Of a stretch of DNA of 64,000 bases, positions 45,401-60,400 are shown in pieces. The position numbers were made by a program, and so were the translations under genes. Source of the DNA: Aurelia coerulea. Taxonomy: Eukaryota; Cnidaria; Scyphozoa; Semaeostomeae; Ulmaridae. The DNA lies in NCBI GenBank assembly GCA_039566865.1, contig CM076955.1, positions 14,405,501-14,469,500 of the forward strand. The letters run 5' to 3'. Numbering within the stretch: position 1 is the stretch's first letter; each line of letters opens with the position of its first letter. The notes under the pieces were generated by a model. It saw only the letters and a program-made list of their open reading frames with translations, was not told where the DNA came from and searched no databases.

Positions 45401-48400
45401 AAAAGCTAATAACCGCTGCTTTGATTGGTGATCATAGAACGAATGAAGAGCCAAGGAAAACCATCAGCAGCAGTTATTTGGATGGCAATTCCTTCAAAAC
45501 TTTCCTTGGTTTGTATCACTTCGGTAGTACTTCTGTAATAGGTGCAAAGGTTTATCAAACAAAAAATATATCAACTTACGTGACCTTACGTTTGATTTGA
45601 TTTTATGAACTTGATCCTATAACACTCTCGAAATAGCCTTTTTCATACAGTAATTCATAAAACAACGGACTTATCGTCATAAATCTGACATTAGCCAGCA
45701 AGAAAGCAGCCAGGAATACTGTTGAAACCAACGAAGAAACAATGAATCAATTGTTCTCTTCTTTCAGGTTCACCAGTTAATTCGTTATTTTCTTTTGTAC
45801 CGGGTGGCCCAGAAAAAGTGACCCAACGCAATCTGCTTTAGAAAAAAAAGTACTAATGGAAATGCTTCAAACGTTTTTCTGTCGCTAAAAGACCAGCCTA
45901 CATTGTGAGTATTTTTTGGAATTTTTTTCGACACTGTAAATTTCCCACATTAAAGATTTTGAGAAAACGGGCAAGCTTGAAGTCCACAAAAAGTCGTCAA
46001 AAACAGGGGATCGATTTAAGGCCATTTCAGATCTTCAAAACAACAAGGAGAATGTTTCATTTCAGCCTTGGAATAGGCAACTTAGTTAAAAGCTTCCAGA
46101 GCAAGTTTATGATCCCCACGTACCTAAACATTTGGAGCTGAAAATAAATGTTCTTTGTAAACTAGTGGAATTTCAAAGGAATTCAATTTCCCACGCAAAT
46201 CGAAATTTTCAAGAATTGCTTACAGAAAAGCAGGAGTATCCTTGTCCCTTGAGACAAGAATATTTTAGGTATCTAGGTACTATAAATTTGCTCTGACACC
46301 ATTCGATTAAGTTGCCTATTCCCAGGCTGAAATGAAACACGCTTCTCATCTTTTTGAAGATTTGAAAAGGCTGCAAATCGATCCTCGGTTTTTGAAGACT
46401 TTTTGAAGATTTCAAGCAATTTCTTTTTGTCATTATCCTTAATTCGAAAAATTTACCATGCTGAAAATCTTAATGGAGAATAAAAGTTAAGAAACTATTT
46501 ACTTTGATAAAGGAAATTATTGACAAATTTTTACTTTTCTTTCATTTGCTTCCTGTATCATATTACTCGTAAGGTACTTGAGTAATGTCTAAACATCAGA
46601 AAGGCTTAAAACATTGTTTTGAAATGTTCACGATGGCACAGGTAATGTACATGAAGATTGTTATGAGAACCTCTAAGAAACTCGTAAGAAACTTTGAGTA
46701 GCTACTCAAAATCTGATAATTTTAAGAAACTTTCAGTACTGGCCCAAATTGTTAGTTTCTTATAAAAAAATACGTGTAACGTAGGCTAGTCTTTTAACAA
46801 CAGAACAAAACGTCTAACGTAAATTATATCTATAGATTACTGATTACTGATCATTTGTCTTTGGTGTCGAACGAACAATTACTGCGCTTCATTGAAGACG
46901 TCATTAACAATTATGATTTACAGAAAAAGGGGTATCGAGCATTCTAATGGACGATCTTCGGGTGCTGATTGTGACGTACACCACTGGCGGAAAAAGAGTT
47001 TCCAGGTTCTGGGGAAAGCTTTACGAAGATCTCCACAAGCCTACTTGGTGGCCAGATGAAGTGCCATTCTCTTCGCCCAATATTCGAGAGAGAGATGCAA
47101 CCGAAGGCAAGTCTTTTGCATTATTCAAATTGCGCATAAATTAATTCAACAACTAGTCTACATATCGAAAATACGGCAACATAATACCGTGCACAGAGAA
47201 TGAAGGGTCGCAAGTACATTGAAACTTCATGAATGCGACATTTTCAGAGCACTGTCAGTGCAAATATACAAGCGCTGTCGGTGCAAATTCAAGTACTTTT
47301 CAAAGCAAATGCAAATTCAACTATCGCTTTAAGGGACATACAATGCCAATATACTGCAAAAAACCTATTTTTGCCTCTATTTCTAAAGTTTTAAAATATA
47401 ATTTAGCAAAGTACTTCATTTCAAACCAATATTTGCACAAGGCTATCAGGCTTCATCACAAATTTTCAAAGCAACTTCTAGTCGATTCTTCAATATAATT
47501 TACCATAATCTTAAGCAGCTATGAGAGCTCTAGTGGAGTGCCTCCACTTCTAGTCTGTGAATTTGGTGCAGATGACTTTGAAAGAGTGGGAATGCTATGA
47601 AATACACGAGGACTGACGAAAATGCTCTCGCTTCACTTAGAATTAAATGTGGCATGTATCTGAAACTCTGTATAGATACAATTCTGATGCGTTTTGATCA
47701 AATATTATTTATTATTCCCCTGAGAGGTTTGGACAGGTAATTTCAGAGTGTTTTTGGTAAATGAAAGACGAGATTCTCTAAACATTGACATACTTTGTGT
47801 CTTTGTTGCTGGCATGTCTGCCACAATGGAAGCTGGAGTCAAACAATTAAGCCTGGTTCTTATTGAGTCGTTGCAGCTCGGTTCAGTAGAGTTGTCGGGA
47901 ACGAACTACTCACAAGTAGGATAAGAATTGTTTCCAAAGAACTTGAATAGGATATTGAGAGACAAGAAATCTTTAAGCATACCCTATCACAATCAAACAT
48001 ATGAATATTTAGGAGCTGAGCTATTAATAGACGGTACACGTGGTATATAGCATCTCCTTCCCTGGCTGGCTTCGAAACTTTCGAAAATTCGAAAATTTTC
48101 AATCATTCTTCGTACATATATGGTTGGTCCTTGTTATTGTGGTTCAAAATGATAAGCTAGTCAAGAGCAGTGCATGTTAGAGGTAAAGAAAAGATAAGGT
48201 AAGGTTTTCTTTGTCACAATTTCTCCTAGACAAACCAGTTCTCCTACCGGACGAGATTTTAATCCTTGGCAACGCAATGCGAAATCATATTTTGGAAAAG
48301 TAAGTATCAACTACTACATTTCCAAAATACTTTTATTTCTAAAAATCTTATGTTGCTGCGCTTTTTCTTTAATGGTAATCTATGTTTCCAAAATACTACG

Positions 48401-51400
48401 TATGTAGATCCAATTATAAACATAACAAAACCTAGAGCCAAATTGAAGCATCATTTGGAAAGCGCAACTTGATAATGAATTTAACAAGGGAAAGCGACGA
48501 AAATCATGATTAGGATGTTGACAAAGATGACAAATTCTGTTCACAATTCCGTTGATTAAGTTACAATGATAATTAAAGATTCCAGACCAGCCAGACCATA
48601 GGCCATACTGAATGAGTCAAAGTCAGAAGGCATAAGATAAAAATCTAATGAAAACACCGCTTGGTTAAGAATTGAACGGATAGCAGAAAAAGGGGGAAAC
48701 GGTCATTGCGACAATGTTTCGACAAAGTTCAATTTTGTTGTGTCATTGAAAGAAAAATTTCAAGAAAAGAAATATTGTTTGTCAATACTTAATAAAAATC
48801 TCATTCTGAAAATTTTGAACATGCATTTCTGCTGGCTGCTTGAACCAGCAGCTCTTTGCAATTCCTTCAACTTTCATCTTATAATTCGTATCACGTGCTT
48901 GATGTCATTTCACAATTTAGAAAATTGGCTCACCTTCAAGATTTGTTTGCTTGCAGCAAACATCTTTCACCATGCGAGTTTTTCAGCTATACGTCTTTTC
49001 TCATTCCATTTCAGATCCAGCAAAAGCTCAGTTGATAGGTGTCAGGTATAACTTCAACTTTGATACTTTATAGAGTAATCGTTCGACTGCATTACATATT
49101 TGTTTAACATGGAACATTCCAGTTTTTCTATCCTGCTGTCTCCTGTTTCTCAGCCTGTTTTCCACCATAGGCCACAAATGTGGCACGACGCGTAAATGTC
49201 AAGTATGAGCTCCCTGGAGAAACAATGGTCTTTCGCCATGAGAACTTTTTTCTGTAGAAGTGGAACTGGATCCAATCCTACGTTCTCACGACAAAATTTT
49301 CAAGACATTTCTCGCACGATATTTATCGTGTATTGCGACATTTGTCACGTAGTATATGGAAAACCAGCTTTAGGATATCTGAGCTGTTTAGCCTATACGT
49401 CTGACATCATTGACATTACTTTCAAAATTTTAGCCGATGGAGAATGTTAGCAGCACACCCCAAAGTGTTGAAGAAGCATTAGACTCAGCTGAGGTAGGGT
49501 TGTAATTACATTTTCATTTTCTTGCACAAGGGAACAGGTGATAAATACTTTAATAAGGAACCTCATTCCAAAGCTGTCAACACAAGGGAGGCCCTAACTG
49601 TAGAAGTTGCGCTGCAGCTTTTGGAAATCTTCCATTAATAGTGGGTAAGAGGTGGGTCAATACGTAACATATCTTCCATTTTATGGTTTTCTTGGCTCTT
49701 GTTCGCTGAAAATGTTTATGAAATAAAAGATGTAAAGATAATTTCGTTGAGATACAAGTTTCCTGTTTGTAGAAGTACTTTGAATTTTTCAGGAAATGGA
49801 AGTGGAAAGCGTTTGCAGTCCTGCATCAGACGACGAAGATGCGGCTCAGACTTGTCAAGGAGCAACCAATTCTGTTAAGGTGCAGTTGCATCTTTTTTCT
49901 AAATCGTAAATGGATAACGAAAAAATCTTAAGGGTGAAGATTCCCTTTTGGCCAACTTTATAAACAAGTGATTGTATGCCATATCACAAATTTCAGAGTT
50001 TAGTTGGAAAGTTAGTTTAGGCTAGTGCATTAACTTAGTTTCTTAACAATTTGACTTGTTCTCACAACTTTATGAGCAGTTTTCTTGAAAGCTTTTCTTC
50101 AAATTCAAACTAAAGGCTTATTTGAATCTAAATTTAACATTGAAATAGGCGAGCAGACCATTTTTGAAGCGTCTAACTCATGACATAAAAAAGGTGCATC
50201 GTGAATGAATTCATTTCTTCAAGGTTAGCATTCTTTACTTGCTGCTTAGTTCTCACAGTCACAACCTCCCAATCAATATTTACTACAGCAGCCAATGAAG
50301 AAATCCCAGCAAAATCATTTCTAATAATGTAATGGGTACGACAAACGAATAGGTTTAGAATCATATATTTTATTTCACAGAAATCGACGTCTTTGGAAAA
50401 TGACCCTGCTACAGTTCCTACACCAGTCGTGGTAAATGAGTACTCCTAATTACTAGTTTTTCTTGTATGATTTAAATTCTGAAGTTTGCGACAGCCCATT
50501 GTAAAATAAACTTGATTAACAGTAAAATGTAGGGTTGCGCCTCATAACCATCGAAAACAAAGCAGATTGTATTGTGTATGTTGAGGTTGGTTTTTGCCTT
50601 TCTCTAAATGAGTACACGGGTAAGGACTCAAACGTAAGGATGTAGTGTCTGCTTCGAGAAGATCAAATGTGGTCTGATCTGATCTTATAAGTGGTCTCTT
50701 ATAGAAAAATACCCGTATTCGTATTTTGTGCCTTTGTAATTCTTCCTTCAGTAAAGTTTCGAAATACAGTCTATTGCACAATGCCAGATATAAATCTGGA
50801 TATTTAGTTCATGTCTGTCTCTTCAGGCCTTGCCTTTCACCGACATTTTCTTGAAAAACCGGACAGTTAAGTGGCTCGAATATTCATGGTCTTCCAGCTC
50901 ACAAAAAATTTGGAACAAAGTATCGTAGTCTGTGCACCGTTTGCATCCCTCAAGAAAAAAAGTAGTGGTTTTCTTAAACCATAGAGACAATAAATTCATT
51001 GTAGCTTCTGGAATATTTGGATTCCTCTTACAAAATGGTTATACTTGATCTTCTAAAGCTTCAAAATCGTGTCGTTGAGATTGTCTGCAAGTTTCTTGTA
51101 GAAACAAGGCTGCCCGATTATGGAACAATCTGCCAAAATCAATAAAAAACATAACCACAATAAAACAGTATACTACAAGCCTTAAAGCGTTCATAATAGC
51201 GAAATATTAACAATCATAAACCTCTAATCAGAATTACCATTTTATGAACAATTAATCTTTCATCAATATATATCTATTGTGAACATGCTGTAATTTTCTA
51301 TATTTACTCATGCAGTATTTTTTTCTTTTTTGCATCTTAATTTAACGGCCAAAGCTTGATAAGCCATGCTTTACTTTGCTCATATAGGATACAGATTTTT

Positions 51401-54400
51401 ATATACCGGGTGAGTCAGAAAAAAGGATCCCTGCTTGGAAAGCCACTGCTCTATGAATATCAAAGTAATGATTTTGAAAACTGCCTATACTTGTATAACT
51501 TGTGATAGCATTTAGTCCTGTATTCTATGAAAAAAGTGGAATTTAATTCAATTGAATTTGTAGAAGTAATTTGAAATTTTTCAGGAAATTGAAGTGGAAA
51601 GTGTTTACAGTCCTTCGCCAGACAACGAAGATGCGGCTCAGACTTGTCAAGGAGCAACCAATTCTGTTAAGGTGCAGTTGCATCTTTTTTCTAAATCGTA
51701 AATGAATAACGAAAAAATCTTAAGGGTGAAGATTCCCTTTTTGCAAACTTTATAAACAAGTGATTGTATGCCATATCACAGATTTCAAAGTTTAGTAGGA
51801 AAGTTAGTTTAGGCTGGTGCATTAACTTAGTTTCTTAACAATTTGACTTGTTCTCACAACTTTATGAGCAGTTTTCTTGAAAGCTTTTCTTCAAATTCAA
51901 ACTAAAGGCTTATTTGAATCTAAATTTAACATTGAAATACGCGAGCAGACCATTTTGGAAGCGTCTAACTCATGACATAAAAAAAGGTGCATCGTGAATG
52001 AATTCATTTCTTCAAGGTTAGCATTCTTTACTTGCTGCTTAGTTCTCACAGTCACAACCTCCCAATCAATATTTACTACAGCAGCCAATGAAGAAATCCC
52101 AGCAAAATCATTTCTAATAATGTAATGGGTACGACAAACGAATAGGTTTAGAATCATATATTTTATTTCACAGAAATCGACGTCTTTGGAAAATGACCCT
52201 GCCACAGTTCCTACACCAGTCGTGGTAAATGAGTACTCCTAATTACTAGTTTTTCTTGTATGATTTAAATTCTGAAGTTTGCGACAGCCCATTGTAAAAT
52301 AAACTTGATTAACAGTAAAATGTAGGGTTGCGCCTCATAACCATCGAAAACAAAGCAGATTGTATTGTGTATGTTGAGGTTGGTTTTTGCCTTTCTCTAA
52401 ATGAGTACACGGGTAAGGACTCAAACGTAAGGATGTAGTGTCTGCTTCGAGAAGATCAAATGTGGTCTGATCTGATCTTATAAGTGGTCTCTTATAGAAA
52501 AATACCCGTATTCGTATTTTGTGCCTTTGTAATTCTTCCTTCAGTAAAGTTTCGAAAAACAGTCTATTGCACAATGCCAGATGTAAATCTGGATATTTAG
52601 TTCATGTCTGTCTCTTCAGGCCTTGCCTTTCACCGACATTTTCTTGAAAAACCGGACAGTTAAGTGGCTCGAATATTCATGGTCTTCCAGCTCACAAAAA
52701 ATTTGGAACAAAGTATCGTAGTCTGTGCACCATTTGCATCCCTCAAGAAAAAAAGTAGTGGTTTTCTTAAACCATAGAGACAATAAATTCATTGTAGCTT
52801 CTGGAATATTTGGATTCCTCTTACAAAATGGTTATACTTGATCTTCTAAAGCTTCAAAATCGTGTCGTTGAGATTGTCTGCAAGTTTCTTGTAGAAACAA
52901 GGCTGCCCGATTATGGAACAATCTGCCAAAATCAATAAAAAACATAACCACAATAAAACAGTATACTACAAGCCTTAAAGCGTTCATAATAGCGAAATAT
53001 TAACAATCATAAACCTCTAATCAGAATTACCATTTTATGAACAATTAATCTTTCATCAATATATATCTATTGTGAACATGCTGTAATTTTCTATATTTAC
53101 TCATGCAGTATTTTTTTCTTTTTTGCATCTTAATTTAACGGCCAAAGCTTGATAAGCCATGCTTTACTTTGCTCATATAGGATACAGATTTTTATATACC
53201 GGGTGAGTCAGAAAAAAGGATCCCTGCTTGGAAAGCCACTGCTCTATGAATATCAAAGTAATAATTTTGAAAACTGCCTATACTTGTATAACTTGTGATA
53301 GCATTTAGTCCTGTATTCTATGAAAAAAGTGGAATTTAATTCAATTGAATTTGTAGAAGTAATTTGAAATTTTTCAGGAAATTGAAGTGGAAAGTGTTTA
53401 CAGTCCTTCGCCAGACAACGAAGATGCGGCTCAGACTTGTCAAGGAGCAACCAATTCTGTTAAGGTGCAGTTGCATCTTTTTTCTAAATCGTAAATGAAT
53501 AACGAAAAAATCTTAAGGGTGAAGATTCCCTTTTTGCAAACTTTATAAACAAGTGATTGTATGCCATATCACAGATTTCAAAGTTTAGTAGGAAAGTTAG
53601 TTTAGGCTGGTGCATTAACTTAGTTTCTTAACAATTTGACTTGTTCTCACAACTTTATGAGCAGTTTTCTTGAAAGCTTTTCTTCAAATTCAAACTAAAG
53701 GCTTATTTGAATCTAAATTTAACATTGAAATAGGCGAGCAGACCATTTTTGAAGCGTCTAACTCATGACATAAAAAAAGGTGCATCGTGAATGAATTCAT
53801 TTCTTCAAGGTTAGCATTCTTTACTTGCTGCTTAGTTCTCACAGTCACAACCTCCCAATCAATATTTACTACAGCAGCCAATGAAGAAATCCCAGCAAAA
53901 TCATTTCTAATAATGCAATGGGTACGACAAACGAATAGGTTTAGAATCATATATTTTATTTCACAGAAATCGACGTCTTTGGAAAATGACCCTGCCACAG
54001 TTCCTACACCAGTCGTGGTAAATGAGTACTCCTAATTACTAGTATTTCTTGTATGATTTAAATTCTGAAGTTTGCGACAGCCCATTGTAAAATAAACTTG
54101 ATTAACAGTAAAATGTAGGGTTGCGCCTCATAACCATCGAAAGCAAAGCAGATTGTGTATGTTGAGGTTGGTTTTTGCCTTTCTCTAAATGAGTACACGG
54201 CTAAGGACTCAAACGTAAGGATGTAGTGTCTGCTTCGAGAAGATCAAATGTGGTCTGATCTGATCTTATAAGTGGTCTCTTATAGAAAAATACCCGTATT
54301 CGTATTTTGTGCCTTTGTAATTCTTCCTTCAGTAAAGTTTCGAAATACAGTCTATTGCACAATGCCAGATGTAAATCTGGATATTTAGTTCATGTCTGTC

Positions 54401-57400
54401 TCTTCAGGCCTTGCCTTTCACCGACATTTTCTTGAAAAACCGGACAGTTAAGTGGCTCGAATATTCATGGTCTTCCAGCTCACAAAAAATTTGGAACAAA
54501 GTATCGTAGTCTGTGCACCATTTGCATCCCTCAAGAAAAAAAGTAGTGGTTTTCTTAAACCATAGAGACAATAAATTCATTGTAGCTTCTGGAATATTTG
54601 GATTCCTCTTACAAAATGGTTATACTTGATCTTCTAAAGCTTCAAAATCGTGTCGTTGAGATTGTCTGCAAGTTTCTTGTAGAAACAAGGCTGCCCGATT
54701 ATGGAACAATCTGCCAAAATCAATAAAAAACATAACCACAATAAAACAGTATACTACAAGCCTTAAAGCGTTCATAATAGCGAAATATTAACAATCATAA
54801 ACCTCTAATCAGAATTACCATTTTATGAACAATTAATCTTTCATCAATATATATCTATTGTGAACATGCTGTAATTTTCTATATTTACTCATGCAGTATT
54901 TTTTTCTTTTTTGCATCTTAATTTAACGGCCAAAGCTTGATAAGCCATGCTTTACTTTGCTCATATAGGATACAGATTTTTATATACCGGGTGAGTCAGA
55001 AAAAAGGATCCCTGCTTGGAAAGCCACTGCTCTATGAATATCAAAGTAATAATTTTGAAAACTGCCTATACTTGTATAACTTGTGATAGCATTTAGTCCT
55101 GTATTCTATGAAAAAAGTGGAATTTAATTCAATTGAATTTGTAGAAGTAATTTGAAATTTTTCAGGAAATTGAAGTGGAAAGTGTTTACAGTCCTTCGCC
55201 AGACTTAGAAATAGAAATTTAGAATTTAGAAATAGAATTTAGAAAATTAGGATTTAGAAATAGAGAAATAGAATAAATGACAACAGTTAATCAAATCCTA
55301 TTTTGAAAAACTGATTTAGTGTCTACAAGGATTCCAGTAAGGAGATAATAAATCTTTAGGGATGAACACCTTATGAACCCTAAGATATGCAAAAATGCCT
55401 TTTATACAACTTACACTTATCCCTTAACTTTTGAATAGGCACTTTTGCAATCTTTGCGGCAAAAGCTTGATTATCATCCTCATCTTTTCCCTTAATAAGT
55501 CAAGCTTCTGCTCAGCACACAAAGGTGGTCACCAGGTTCGAAATCTCGTCTGCTTCAGTATTGATATTTCTTGTTTTTAGGCCAAAACCAGAATAAAAAA
55601 AAGTGCTGATCTAAAGTCAACTGGTTCGCCAAATGTTATTCCACGTGAGCAAGCTAGCAAACTGGTGAGCAGATTCTGTATTGGACGTAATATTTCGGTA
55701 CTCTTAAGCTTGTACTCTTAACCTTATCATAAAACGCGCAAACCAAAGTCTATTCCACCTTATAGTCCCTGTGTCTCCAGCCTGCTCTATTGTATGAAAA
55801 TAGTCGTTTGGGACCTGGCATGTAGCGAGCAACCACTATTTTTACATTTGCCACTTTATTTTCGAAACTGGACCATTTGTTTCTGCTTCTTAAACTGTTG
55901 AAATTGAATGACTTTATTAACAATTGCCACTTTTTGTACAACTTAAACCAACCATTTGCCAGAGCAGTTTTGATTTAGACCTAATGTTTACGTTTTTGAA
56001 AATCATTGGGGTGCTCATACACCCACAGCCAAAATAGACATGCCTTTGTTTGGGCAGAATTGCAAATGAACATTGATGTAGCAATTTCCTTTTCTTCTAG
56101 GCTATTCTGTCAAGGGAATACTTGAAAACTTTTGCCAACTGCAACTGGAAAGAATTTTACGCTAAGATCAAGCAGATTGACAAAGCATTTTTGCATAGTT
56201 GCAGGCTCTTCATTGCTGGTCATCAAGAGCAATTCACAATAAGAACGATGCCAGTCTGTGCAAAAGTGATTGAAAAGAGGTAATTTAGCATCTTTTGCAA
56301 AAGAAAGTAGTGCATCTCTTTAATCACTCAAGGAAATCTTTGGGTTAACCCTCCATCCATAAAGTAGGATTTAAAAGGACCTTTGGTGGTTCAAAGTAAT
56401 TGCTTTTATCTTAAATTTCTTCCTAGTTTTGAACGAGATGATGCAGTACCCCCTGGTTTGGTACCAGTCACTGCCACAGGCAATGGAGACTGCTTATTCA
56501 ACTCCATCGGGAAACTTCTTTTTGGAAGTGAGACTGTGACGCCGATCCTGCGATTAGTCGCAGCAGTATTAGCGGTTAGCCATTTTAAACATTATGTTGA
56601 GGAGGTACGTGGTGTTATTTTCCTTTGTCGGCAGAATTAGAATTTAATATTCTTTACCAACAATTATAGTTTTACCCATGGTAGCCCCCACTAAAAATAA
56701 CTGATTTTCGAGGGGTTAATAATTGATAATTCACAAGAATTAAAGGATTTGTGATATATAACTGAACTAGACTATAAATTGTCATACTCATAAATAAACA
56801 ATGGAAACACGAGCAGCACTATATGATAGCCCAATTCATTGTGGCACTTTTAAGTAAAGATCTCATTGCTGGCCTTCCCTGTCGTTCTTAGACTTGTGTT
56901 TTTACACTGATAGCAAGGCTCCAAATCTTTATCAAATCGGTGTAGAAAGGTGGGTATGAAATTACGTCACCTTTCAAAATTGAATTGCTTGACAGAAACT
57001 AAAGCTACTAATCTATAATCCTAACATTGGACTTTTCAGAAATCTTGAATATTGTTCGAAACATTGTAGCATGGTAATCGATAATGCTTTGCATCAAACA
57101 TGAACAGAAGTATTAACGAACAAGACAGAAAAGATAAAAGGACTAGGTGACTTTGTAGCACAAACAAAATTCTGAAATTGTCTTCACCAAGCGACCAGTT
57201 TTGTGAATGAAATCAATAGTCATTTGAAGTATGATTTTATCAACGTCATAAGAGAAGGCTTTATGGCTATACAATAAAAGTTGTGGCAGAACGTTGTTCG
57301 AAAGGCCATTAATTTGAACAAATGGCCGTAATAGTTCTGAAACTCCAGTGAGAAGATCTCGTTGTTGAGGGTCAAATGAAGAGGAAAGCAACAAAAGCGT

Positions 57401-60400
57401 TCCGTATTCTTAACTGCGTCGTTCGTAAGGTACTTTGGGTTCATGGTGTCTCTAAAATGGTTCTTCGATTTGTGAAAATTCAACTTACTGAGACCGACCC
57501 TTATTTTTGGGAGAAATTCGTTTGGACTATTAGGTCATGGACACTGAAGACAGATTTTGAAGGTTGGGAGTTTATCTTCTTGAGGTAAAACAAGGAATGA
57601 GGAGTCCTTCTTTTAAAAGATATGCAGTACCCCCAAGAACGTGAAAACATACTCTTTTGCGTAAATAAAAGTATTTTTCAAGGCCAGTTTTGGGTCAGGG
57701 AATATGAATTATCTGAATGTCGTCTTGCATTCTATCAACAGATTTGCTTATATATTGTATTCTCAGCACATAGCATCCCACACACAACGCGTAATGTAAC
57801 TTTGATCAATATCTCTGTTTGATCTTCTAGTACAGAGAAAGATATCTCACAAGAGACTGTGCACTGCAGATGCTGTACTCTCTGTCAACTCCTGGCGTGT
57901 ACGAGAGAAGACCTTCTTTTGCTCGAAAAAATGCATCTGACGTTCTACGGTATGCCATAAGTTCAGAGATCATGGAAATTACCAAAGAAAAGACCTTTTC
58001 TGGTAAGTTTAGGGGAAATAAGGTAGTTTTCCAATCGTCGAAGCACTTGAGATACTCATAAATCCTAACACTGTCTTAATTACAGTCGTGGCCAAAAATT
58101 TGAGATCATATTTTGTTCAACAAAATTTCTTGACATGACAACATCGAACCCTACCGCACTACTCTCTATGAGTTCATTTATGTCAACTTTCCATGTAGAT
58201 TCCGAATTTTGATGCTGTTTTTTCAATTTCTGCTCCACGTTGCTCTCTTTTGGACCTCCACTGCAGTAGATATGGTAGGCGACCAGGGCACTTGTCTGGG
58301 TGCACATTTTCAGAAAGGAATGTAATGCTGGTCACTCTTCATCATTTCAAAGCTTTCATCTTACACCTTTTGTACTTACTACTACATCAATGAATGGATC
58401 CAAAGAAGGTCATGTCAATCTTGCAGATTCTACCCAGTTTCAAATGTACTTCTCTACCCTGAAAAGGGTGGTTGAAATATTGCTACCTCTACCGAATTCT
58501 GATTTTAATGGAGAGAAAAAGTGATTCATAATCTTGAAATTTGCCCAAAGTGAGGTTATGAGGACTCTTGAAAAAGAAATTAATGAATTTTTGGTTGCTA
58601 TACTGTTTAGGTTATTTTGTTTTCTATAAAATGAGCTTCACAGACTCACTTAAAACAAGTTCCAAAACAAGATGTGATGCTTTCTACTTTAATTCATGTT
58701 GGTGACGTAATAGCGTATGACTATGAGTCAACTGTTGCTTAATATTATGATTATTCACACAAGCCTAGTGCAACTGGTATGTCGGCTATGGCCGATGAAA
58801 CTGACTATTCTTTATCAATTCTTTAGGCCTTCTTCATGTAAGATTCTTGGCAACGATACTGTCGCGAAGCATCAATCTTCATTGCTCATACAATGATTTT
58901 TATCATGGTATGATGATGCCCTGTTTATGCTCTTGTGACCAGCTACATGATGCCATTAACGTCATGTTCGTGTCTGTAGGCAGAAGCGTGTGTCCAAATC
59001 ATTACATACCGCTCGTATGGAAGATTGGTAAGAAATTGCTTCATCTTATCCGAAGTGTAGGTATTTGATACCTGTATGGCCTGTAAACAACTCCAGAAAT
59101 AGACTTCGTACGTGCACGTAGATTCTATATTTTCTGACACATTTATATTTTCACATCCACTTAGCATATGTGAAGAAGTTTTCTTTACTATGCAGTCAGC
59201 CCAATGAAAACTTCGAGCTATGCTTCCATTCTAAAAATTGTCTTCAAGTCTTTAAACTGGCTTCACGAAGCCTATTTAACCTAGGCTAAATAGCTTAGAT
59301 GTTCTCCAAATTGTAATTTGGAAGTTGGTTTTCTATACTTAAAATTAGCTTCCCATTACTGCTATCTCGTGGGTGGACCTTACCCCTTGAAAACCAGCAC
59401 GTTGGCTGAAGGTCTACCCTCTCTGTAGTTACAAATTTGATATAAAATTAGATGAAATGAAATGAAAAGAAATGAAATATAATAGAATATGCGATTCCAT
59501 AGATATCAGTTTTAAACCAAATGAATACCATTTAAAACATGGAATCTGAATATTGGTTGGAAATGCAACTAGCTTGAGTATCTTTTTGAATATGAATATG
59601 ATTATCGTCGGATTTGTTGTCCTTCATTTAAAATGCATACTCTTAATTTAGGTACGAGATCTGGTGCTCCAGCATTGGAGGAAAGTAAACACAAACAACT
59701 TTGTGCTGCAACAAAGCTACTTGGTTGCCAGGCAATCGGCGAAGAGCGACAGAACTGGGTGTCCTGCAGGCGATGCAGGCTTCCATATCATGCAGCATGC
59801 AGTGGAATTGCTGCGCAAAGAAAAGAGTTTGTTTGTTGCCTCGACGTAGAAACACAAGAATTGATCCGGAATGATATTAATGCAATAGGATTGCATTTCT
59901 ATGACAGAAGCTGGTATGTATGGTTCGTTTGTACGGTAGTGATCGTCCAAAGGGAAACAATTAACTGTAAATCAGGAGGTCTGCCACCGTAAACCGCGTT
60001 TCGAATGCATCATAAGAACAATGATTTTGTCAACTGACTGAGTTGCATCTCGAGATACTCTCTTTTTCTTTTCATATGCAATAGCCACTTGAACACGAGT
60101 TTACTCTCCTTTTGATTTTAGAAGTGGGGATTGTAAGAGCTGAAGGTTCGTGAATTTAGCCTTTTCGGTCCGGTGGTTTTACAACTTTGGCCACAAAATA
60201 GCAGTTTTACGGGTTTTTCCCAGCGGTTCGTAGGTTTGTCACTAAATATGACCCGAGAAAGCAAATTGTAAAAGAAATTAAGATACAGCCAGAGCGGCAT
60301 CGCCCCGATCGAGCACCCTTCAAGCTTCGAAGAATATGCCATGTATTTTCACGACCCTGTCGATTACCATTCCCTCTTTCATCCAACTTTCTGTCATTAA

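Larger units (their letters stand above)
49765..55204 (+). repeat. 1,793-bp intragenic tandem triplication
   Basis: Equivalent points recur at exactly 1,793 bp: exon starts 51585/53378, 52174/53967 and a frame at 50542/52335. The third unit is 5 bp shorter, and a fourth copy is cut after 39 bp of its first exon at 55204. Units 2 and 3 are almost identical including introns; the first 100 bp of unit 1 is more diverged. Each unit holds two coding exons, a LINE tail fragment and an orphan TATACCGGGTGAGTCAGAAA transposon end. Confidence 0.95.

Noticed and set aside
49196..49450. Extra exon of the large gene between 49045 and 49434
   Set aside because: The frame lacks a suitable acceptor, and the flanking exons already join in phase without it.
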